Assembly (NCBI RefSeq): GCF_014698045.1
Contig: NZ_JACJSE010000041.1
Coordinates: 1-44,917 of the forward strand
DNA length: 44,917 nt
Direction: 5' to 3'
DNA from: Aulosira sp. FACHB-615
GTDB lineage: Bacteria > Cyanobacteriota > Cyanobacteriia > Cyanobacteriales > Nostocaceae
In this document: positions 40,401 through 44,917 of the stretch, one piece after another
Layout: every line of letters starts with the position of its first letter
Position numbering within the stretch: the stretch's first letter is position 1
Notes under the pieces: generated by a model
The model's database searches: none
Told to the model about the DNA's origin: nothing
What the model saw: only the letters and a program-made list of their open reading frames with translations
Position numbers and translations under genes: made by a program

Positions 40401-43374
40401 TGCTATGGTTTATGGCTTTATTAAACATTGGCAAGATGCTTTAAGTACAACTTTAAAACCTCTGCGTGATGCTTATACTATTGGCTTAGAAACTGGAGAT
40501 TTTCAATTTGCCGGATATAGCGCAGTTATGCACTGTGCATTTGCATATTTTGGTGGAATAGAAAAGGATTTATCAGAATTGCAACAAGAAGTATTAGCTT
40601 TTCACGATTCTCTTTATCAAATCAAGCAAAATACTTCTGTTTATTATTTAAAAATGTTGCAACAGGCACTACAAGATTGCCAAACTGGTAGAAGTTCATC
40701 ACCATACTTACAAGGAGAGTTTTTTGATGAACAAATTATTTTATCCCAGTATATAGAATCTAATGATCGCTTGGGTTTATTTTACATCAATTTTCATAAA
40801 TTATTTTTAAATTATTTATTGGGAGACTATCAACAAGCAATTGTTGATGCTGCTGCAACTGCACAATATTTAGATGGGGCTGTTGGGTTTCCTTATATTC
40901 CTCTATTTTATTTTTATGATTCTTTAGCACACATAGAGGTATACAAGGAAAAGCCTCATCTGGAGTTGGATGAGTTACTGAAAAAAATAGCTGAAAATCA
41001 GCAAAAAATGAAAAATTGGGCTGATAAAGCGCCAATGAATTATTTACACAAATTTGAGTTAGTGTCGGCTGAATGTCATCAATTACTTAATAATTACTGG
41101 GAAGCAATAGAAAGTTATGATCGGGCAATTGAGGGCGCTAAAAATAATGGCTATATCTGCGAAGCTGCACTAGCAAATGAACTTTTAGCTAGATTTTATC
41201 TAAAGTTGAATAAAGAAAATGCTGCCCAAGGATATATACAAGCCGCATATTATGGCTATGCACGCTGGGGCGCAAAAGCTAAAACCGACGACTTAGAAAG
41301 GCGCTACCCGCAACTCCTAAAACCTATCCAACAACAGCAAAGACTCAACTTCAATCCATTAGAAACTATTGCGACTATTGCTCAAACATCTACTAGTAAT
41401 AGTACTAATATTACTGATGCTATAGATTTTGTATCTGTCCTCAAAGCTGCTCAAACTATTTCCAGTACGATTGAATTAGATGAACTTATCGCCGGGTTAA
41501 CTGAAATTATTTTAGAAAATTCTGGGGCAAAAAAAGCAGTACTGATTCTCCCGGAAGAAAATGGTATTTGGCAAGTCAAAGCAATTACTAAAATTAATCG
41601 TCAAGCAAGTTCTCAAGGGAAAATAGAAACTACAATTAACCCCCAATCAATAGAGACTTGCCTAGAGATTCCTGCTACATTGATTAATTATGTCAAGAAT
41701 ACACAAAAAACCGTTGTCATTGATAATTGTAAGACAGATATTCCTGGCATTATTGGGGAATATATGCAAACCTTCAAGCCCGGTAGTGTATTAGGTAAGC
41801 CAATTATTTATCATGGGCATTTAGTCGGTATTGTCTATTTAGAAAATAAACTGACAAGTGGTGTATTTCATAGCGATCGCCTGGAAATTATTCAAATGTT
41901 ATCAGCCCAAGCGGCGATTTCTTTAGAAAATGCCCGACTGTATCGAGAATCCCAAGAAAAAGCCCAACTACTGCAACAAACTCTCCAGCAGCAAAAAACC
42001 TTATTTGAGGTGGTAACGCAAATTCGACAATCTTTAAATTTAGAGGCAATTTTCTGCGCCGTTACCCAAAATATCCGTCAAATTCTCCACACTGATCGGG
42101 TGGGAATTTATCAATTTCACCTAGAGACAAATTATGAATATGGTGAATTTATCGCCGAGGATGTTTTACCCTCATTTACTTCGGCTTTAGCCGTAAAAGT
42201 GCAAGATCATTGTTTTGGAGAAGAATTTGCTACCTTATATAAACAAGGGCGCTATTGTGCCATTGATGATATCAACACAGATGCAGTAGTTGATTGTCAT
42301 CGAGAAATTTTAGTGAAGTTCCAAGTTAAAGCATCGTTGGTAGTACCAATTATGCAAGATGATGAACTGTGGGGTTTACTCTGCATTCATCAATGCGATC
42401 GCCCACGTCATTGGCAACCTTTTGAAATTCAATTTGCCCAACAAATTGGCGCACAAATGGGAGTTGCTCTCAAGCAAGCAGATTTATTAATTGAAACCCA
42501 AAAACAAGCCACCGAACTTGAACAAACACTCCAACATCTCCAGCATACTCAAATCCAATTAGTCCAACATGAGAAAATGTCTGCTTTGGGTAATTTGGTT
42601 TCTGGGGTAGCACATGAAATGAATAATCCTCTGGGATTTATTTCTGCTAGTTTGGCACAAGCTAAACCTATGTTGGCAGATATTATTCAACATTTAAATC
42701 TGTACCAAGAAAGTTTAAATCCTCCTAATCCAAATATCATTAAACATGCCCAAGAAATAGACTTAGATTACACCCTAGAAGACATTCCCCAGATGATTTC
42801 TGCCATGATTCTGGCTTGCGATCGCTTAAAAAGCATTAGCACTAGTTTACGTACTTTCTCCCGTGCTGATAGGGATTGCAAAGCCTTATTCAATATTCAT
42901 GAAGGTATCGATAGTACAATTTTAATTCTCAAACATCGCCTCAAAGCTAATAACCAACGCCCTGCCATTGCCGTAATTACTGATTATGGCGACTTACCAA
43001 ATATTGAGTGCTTCCCTGGGCAGTTAAACCAAGTATTTATGAATATTTTGGCAAATGCGATTGATGCTTTAGATGAATCAAATGATGGGCGGAAGTTTGC
43101 CGAAATCGAAGCCAAACCCAATCAAATTAAAATTACAACTTCTGTGGTAGAGCAGCAAGTAATCATCTCAATTGCTGATAATGGTAAGGGAATGATGGCA
43201 GAAGTCAAGCAAAAAATATTTGACCATTTATTTACTACCAAAGGAGTCGGTAAAGGTACAGGATTGGGATTAGCGATCGCCCGTCAAATTGTGGAAGAAA
43301 CTCACAATGGCAAATTAATTTGTAACTCTGTGTTGGGTGAAGGTACAGAATTTATCTTACACCTTCCTGTATAA
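37417..43374 (+). CDS. Ser/Thr kinase - AAA ATPase - GAF - CBCR-like GAF - histidine kinase hybrid
   Basis: 1985-aa soluble multidomain signalling protein. Ser/Thr kinase about 1-270: VVVKLL (Lys36), HKDIKPSN (Asp132), IDFS instead of DFG (Asp151), GTLAYISPEQTG. ATPase about 295-590: Walker A GFSGIGKT (Lys337), Walker B VIFLDDLQWID. About 700-1340: helical, TPR-like repeats. First GAF about 1385-1530. Second GAF about 1545-1690 holds both Cys residues of DXCF-type cyanobacteriochromes, DHCF (Cys1599) and DCH (Cys1627, His1628), with KFQVKASLVVPI and the LCIHQCDRPRHWQ end. HisKA EKMSALGNLVSGVAHEMNNP (His1733); ATPase with NILANAIDAL N-box, DNGKGMM and GKGTGLGLAI, all intact. ATG 37417 is the only convincing start. 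Related hybrids are numerous in Nostoc-like genomes; signal and partner are unknown. Confidence 0.93.
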   Translation: MLAVSGYQFSEILYDGLRTLVYRGYREIDNKPVVVKLLKNPYPSFNELVQFRNQYTIAKNLHKPGIIEIYSLEPYQNGYAIVMEDMGGIALKDYFTATKRQSPEFLLEFLEIAIALCSILDTLYRDGIIHKDIKPSNIVINPNTKQVKIIDFSIASLLPRETQTLINPHILEGTLAYISPEQTGRMNRLIDYRTDFYSLGVTFYELLTGELPFPSTDVMELLHCHIAKIPPALVNSAEIPQVVSEIVLKLMAKNAEDRYQSALGIKYDLENCLTQLHTTGRIKSFQIAQRDICDRFIIPEKLYGRELEVETLLTAFERVANGSTEIMLVAGFSGIGKTAVVNEVHKPIVRQRGYFIKGKFDQFNRNIPFSAFVQAFRDLMGQLLTESDDKIQQWQHKIIEELGENAQVILEVIPELELIIGKQPPAPELSGNAAQNRFNLLFQKFIKLFSASAHPLVIFLDDLQWIDSASLQLMQSLMSEAHPEYLLLIGAYRDNEVSAAHHLILALDDIAKNGTTINTITLKELDELKLNQLVADTLICSETLALPISQLIYQKTQGNPFFTTQFLKSLHQDKLIYFNYEQGHWECNIAAINQRSLTSDVVEFMALQIQKLPETTQEILKLAACVGNQFDLETLAIVSQKSQPETATSLWSALKAGLILPQSDVYKFFISSDHQNIHQNTSEIITYKFLHDRIQQAAYSLIPEEHKQRTHLHIGQLLLNNTPKNQREEKIFAIVNQLNWGIKLLATAEQRDELAHLNLNAAQKAKASTAYSAAWEYCTFSLQLLPENSWQYQYEFTLKVYETAIEAAYLSGDFPEMERLSEVLLQQAKTILDTITVYEVKTQALIAQNQALVAIKIVLKVLQLLGVEFPENPTPNDIGVALQETQLAYQGQEIESLINLPLMTDPVQLAILRLISSILPAAFLTSPILYVLLTFKEVKISVESGNHAISTHSYGCYAAILSGGMGNSETGYKFGQLALDLLHKLNIKELQCKVNAMVYGFIKHWQDALSTTLKPLRDAYTIGLETGDFQFAGYSAVMHCAFAYFGGIEKDLSELQQEVLAFHDSLYQIKQNTSVYYLKMLQQALQDCQTGRSSSPYLQGEFFDEQIILSQYIESNDRLGLFYINFHKLFLNYLLGDYQQAIVDAAATAQYLDGAVGFPYIPLFYFYDSLAHIEVYKEKPHLELDELLKKIAENQQKMKNWADKAPMNYLHKFELVSAECHQLLNNYWEAIESYDRAIEGAKNNGYICEAALANELLARFYLKLNKENAAQGYIQAAYYGYARWGAKAKTDDLERRYPQLLKPIQQQQRLNFNPLETIATIAQTSTSNSTNITDAIDFVSVLKAAQTISSTIELDELIAGLTEIILENSGAKKAVLILPEENGIWQVKAITKINRQASSQGKIETTINPQSIETCLEIPATLINYVKNTQKTVVIDNCKTDIPGIIGEYMQTFKPGSVLGKPIIYHGHLVGIVYLENKLTSGVFHSDRLEIIQMLSAQAAISLENARLYRESQEKAQLLQQTLQQQKTLFEVVTQIRQSLNLEAIFCAVTQNIRQILHTDRVGIYQFHLETNYEYGEFIAEDVLPSFTSALAVKVQDHCFGEEFATLYKQGRYCAIDDINTDAVVDCHREILVKFQVKASLVVPIMQDDELWGLLCIHQCDRPRHWQPFEIQFAQQIGAQMGVALKQADLLIETQKQATELEQTLQHLQHTQIQLVQHEKMSALGNLVSGVAHEMNNPLGFISASLAQAKPMLADIIQHLNLYQESLNPPNPNIIKHAQEIDLDYTLEDIPQMISAMILACDRLKSISTSLRTFSRADRDCKALFNIHEGIDSTILILKHRLKANNQRPAIAVITDYGDLPNIECFPGQLNQVFMNILANAIDALDESNDGRKFAEIEAKPNQIKITTSVVEQQVIISIADNGKGMMAEVKQKIFDHLFTTKGVGKGTGLGLAIARQIVEETHNGKLICNSVLGEGTEFILHLPV

Positions 43375-43500
43375 AGTTTCCTCTGCTTGTACAGAAGCAT
43401 AATTGATTACCCGGAAATGATCTGAAGAAATTTGCATAAATTCTCGGAATCACTGTGATATCTCTACATACCGCATGTAGTTATTTCCCAGGGTAAATTG

Positions 43501-44832
43501 ATGAATATAATCTCCAAAACTAACAAAAATAATCGTCAGCGTTCTCAAAAATTGCTGACACTCACTGGTGTAGCCGCCCTTGTACTGACAGGCGGATTAG
43601 CAATTCAAAGTGCCGATGCCCACTGGTATCAATGGCCTCGTTTAACTGGTATTGTTTACACCCAAAGTAACATTCCAACTCCCAATGCTAACTCTATTCT
43701 TGGTTTCCGCCGTGATGCTTTGGGTACGCTCACACCATTATCTACACCGTCTTTTCCAACTGGCGGTGCAGGAATTCCTAATGCTTCCATCGCTGGAAAA
43801 GGCCCCTTTTTCATTACAGCCTTTGCTTCTGATCAAGAAGTGATTGTTAACCCTGAAAAAACGCGGCTATTTGCGGTCAATTCTGGGTCAAATACTATTG
43901 CTGTTTTTGACATCAATCGAGATGGCAGTCTTTCGCCAGTAGAAGGATCGCCATTTCCTAGCGGGGGAGTTCAGCCAGTTAGTCTTGGTCTAGCCGGCGA
44001 TATTTTGACTGTAGTTAACCAAAACTTATTACCGCAGATTCCCACCCAGGAAGCCAGCGATTCTTTACCGAACTATACTACTTTTCGCGTCACTCCCAAG
44101 GGCAGACTGATTCCTATTCCAAATTCTACAGCTTCTGTTCCCAGAGGTTCTCTACCTACCCAAGCACTCATTTCTCCTAACAAACGTTTGCTCTTTGGTA
44201 TGGACGCAGGGACTGGTTTATTGCGCTCTTATCAAATTCTTCCTAATGGTCGTTTGCAACAAAGCCCAAACTCACCACAACAACTACCTCCAGCCGCATT
44301 CCCACCCAACCCTCTAGGTCTAACACTGGGGCTTCAAGTTCATCCCCGTCGACCAATTTTGTATGTTGCTTTTACACTCAGCAATCAATTGGGAGTCTAT
44401 TCTTACGAGCCTGATGGAGATTTACACCTCCTGAGAACCGTACCTAATTCGGGTAGAGCAATTTGTTGGCTAGTAACTAATCGCGCTGGAACTCGTCTTT
44501 ACACCACAAACCCTCTTGATAACAGTGTGACTGTCTATGATATTGGGCGAGACCCCAGCACACCAGTAGAAATTCAGAGGGTTGTACTCAGGGGAGAGAT
44601 GCTTACTGGTGGCGCTCAACTAGCTTTAGATTCTACAGAATCATTTCTGCATGTTGTTTCTCAACCAGCTATCAATGTTGCGAATAATCGAATCTCTGTG
44701 CTGAAAGTCAACCGATATGACGGAACTGTCACTGAAGTACCTTCTTCACCTCAATTAATACCCTCAGTAAATAATAGCTTCCCACAAGGAATTGTTGCTA
44801 ATTACAATACCTTCGCCAAAATAAGAGGATGA
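43501..44832 (+). CDS. exported seven-bladed beta-propeller (lactonase-like) protein
   Basis: 443 aa from ATG 43501 (AGGG upstream; TTG 43498 only adds one residue). Signal peptide about 1-40: basic MNIISKTNKNNRQRSQKLLT, then TGVAALVLTGGLAIQSADA before HWYQWP. The mature part is a series of blades with the L-F-x-x-N-x-x-S/N-x-T-x-x-V-F-x-I pattern: RLFAVNSGSNTIAVFDINRD, then DGSLSPVEGSPFP; RLLFGMDAGTGLLRSYQILP; PILYVAFTLSNQLGVYSYEP; RLYTTNPLDNSVTVYDIGRD. This is the 6-phosphogluconolactonase/YVTN-type propeller, but the long inserts and signal peptide argue for an extracytoplasmic binding or structural role. Only one Cys remains in the mature part. It starts 126 bp after the giant kinase, probably with its own promoter; a CTACAT/ATGTAG dyad lies at 43464-43480. 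Confidence 0.85.
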   Translation: MNIISKTNKNNRQRSQKLLTLTGVAALVLTGGLAIQSADAHWYQWPRLTGIVYTQSNIPTPNANSILGFRRDALGTLTPLSTPSFPTGGAGIPNASIAGKGPFFITAFASDQEVIVNPEKTRLFAVNSGSNTIAVFDINRDGSLSPVEGSPFPSGGVQPVSLGLAGDILTVVNQNLLPQIPTQEASDSLPNYTTFRVTPKGRLIPIPNSTASVPRGSLPTQALISPNKRLLFGMDAGTGLLRSYQILPNGRLQQSPNSPQQLPPAAFPPNPLGLTLGLQVHPRRPILYVAFTLSNQLGVYSYEPDGDLHLLRTVPNSGRAICWLVTNRAGTRLYTTNPLDNSVTVYDIGRDPSTPVEIQRVVLRGEMLTGGAQLALDSTESFLHVVSQPAINVANNRISVLKVNRYDGTVTEVPSSPQLIPSVNNSFPQGIVANYNTFAKIRG

Positions 44833-44917
44833 AGAGAGAGGGCTGATGTAGTAGAGTTATTGTCTTCCCAAACGACAACTCAAAAGCCACAACAAGCCCA
44901 TGCCCGATATCTTATCA

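Noticed and set aside
44833..44917. Start or end of another gene at the right edge
   Set aside because: The 85 bases show no frame with a plausible start or domain on either strand.

Overview
The window looks like chromosome from a filamentous, probably heterocyst-forming cyanobacterium of the Nostoc/Anabaena/Calothrix group. GCGATCGC (HIP1-type) octamers are scattered through the genes. Intergenic DNA carries short heptamer-like tandem repeats and small inverted-repeat elements. Several gene families are typical of such genomes: Uma2 nucleases, Rpn nucleases, CHAT-TPR proteins, DUF1822, DUF928, and a giant Ser/Thr kinase-ATPase-histidine kinase. No genome-level identification is possible from the window alone.

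Layout. 1-1111 (-) is the N-terminal 370 residues of a DUF4157 protein, a family linked to extracellular contractile injection systems; it runs off the left edge. Then come aspS, a Uma2 nuclease, a 51-aa gene that I propose is pirA (PII-interacting regulator of arginine synthesis) with an NtcA box at its promoter, a SAM hydroxide adenosyltransferase, a GHL10-type glycosidase, and an 1846-aa exported TPR-CHAT protease-like protein. An Rpn-family nuclease (13451-14311) is convergent with a complete class II lanthipeptide operon on the minus strand (21860 to 14336): mersacidin/lichenicidin-type precursor, LanM, C39-peptidase ABC transporter, HlyD adaptor. After a structured intergenic region with a candidate small RNA and a small exported protein, a four-gene plus-strand operon (23404-29831) encodes a sigma-like/HTH protein, a DUF1822 protein with HEAT-like repeats, a CHAT-CHASE2 membrane protein and an exported DUF928 protein. 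The right third holds a small membrane protein, a PAS-GAF-GAF histidine kinase with a degenerate N-box, a DyP peroxidase and small neighbour, tRNA-Lys(CTT), a 1985-aa hybrid kinase with a predicted DXCF cyanobacteriochrome GAF domain, and an exported beta-propeller.

How genes work together. The clearest pathway is the lanthipeptide operon: make the peptide, form thioether rings, cleave the leader and export. The second unit is the sigma-like/DUF1822/CHAT-CHASE2/DUF928 operon. Its architecture suggests an envelope-sensing CHAT protease module with its own putative transcription factor, but no function is established for it from this sequence. Two signalling proteins and an NtcA-controlled PII partner add regulatory content.

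Mobile and repeated DNA. I find a small transposable-element family (element A) with ends close to TAGGACTTACGCA. It has four copies, each flanked by a perfect 5-bp direct repeat. One copy carries a second element nested inside it, with 17-bp ends and a 10-bp target duplication. A different inverted-repeat element (element B) occurs twice, both times directly upstream of a gene. A strongly structured G-rich repeat also occurs twice.
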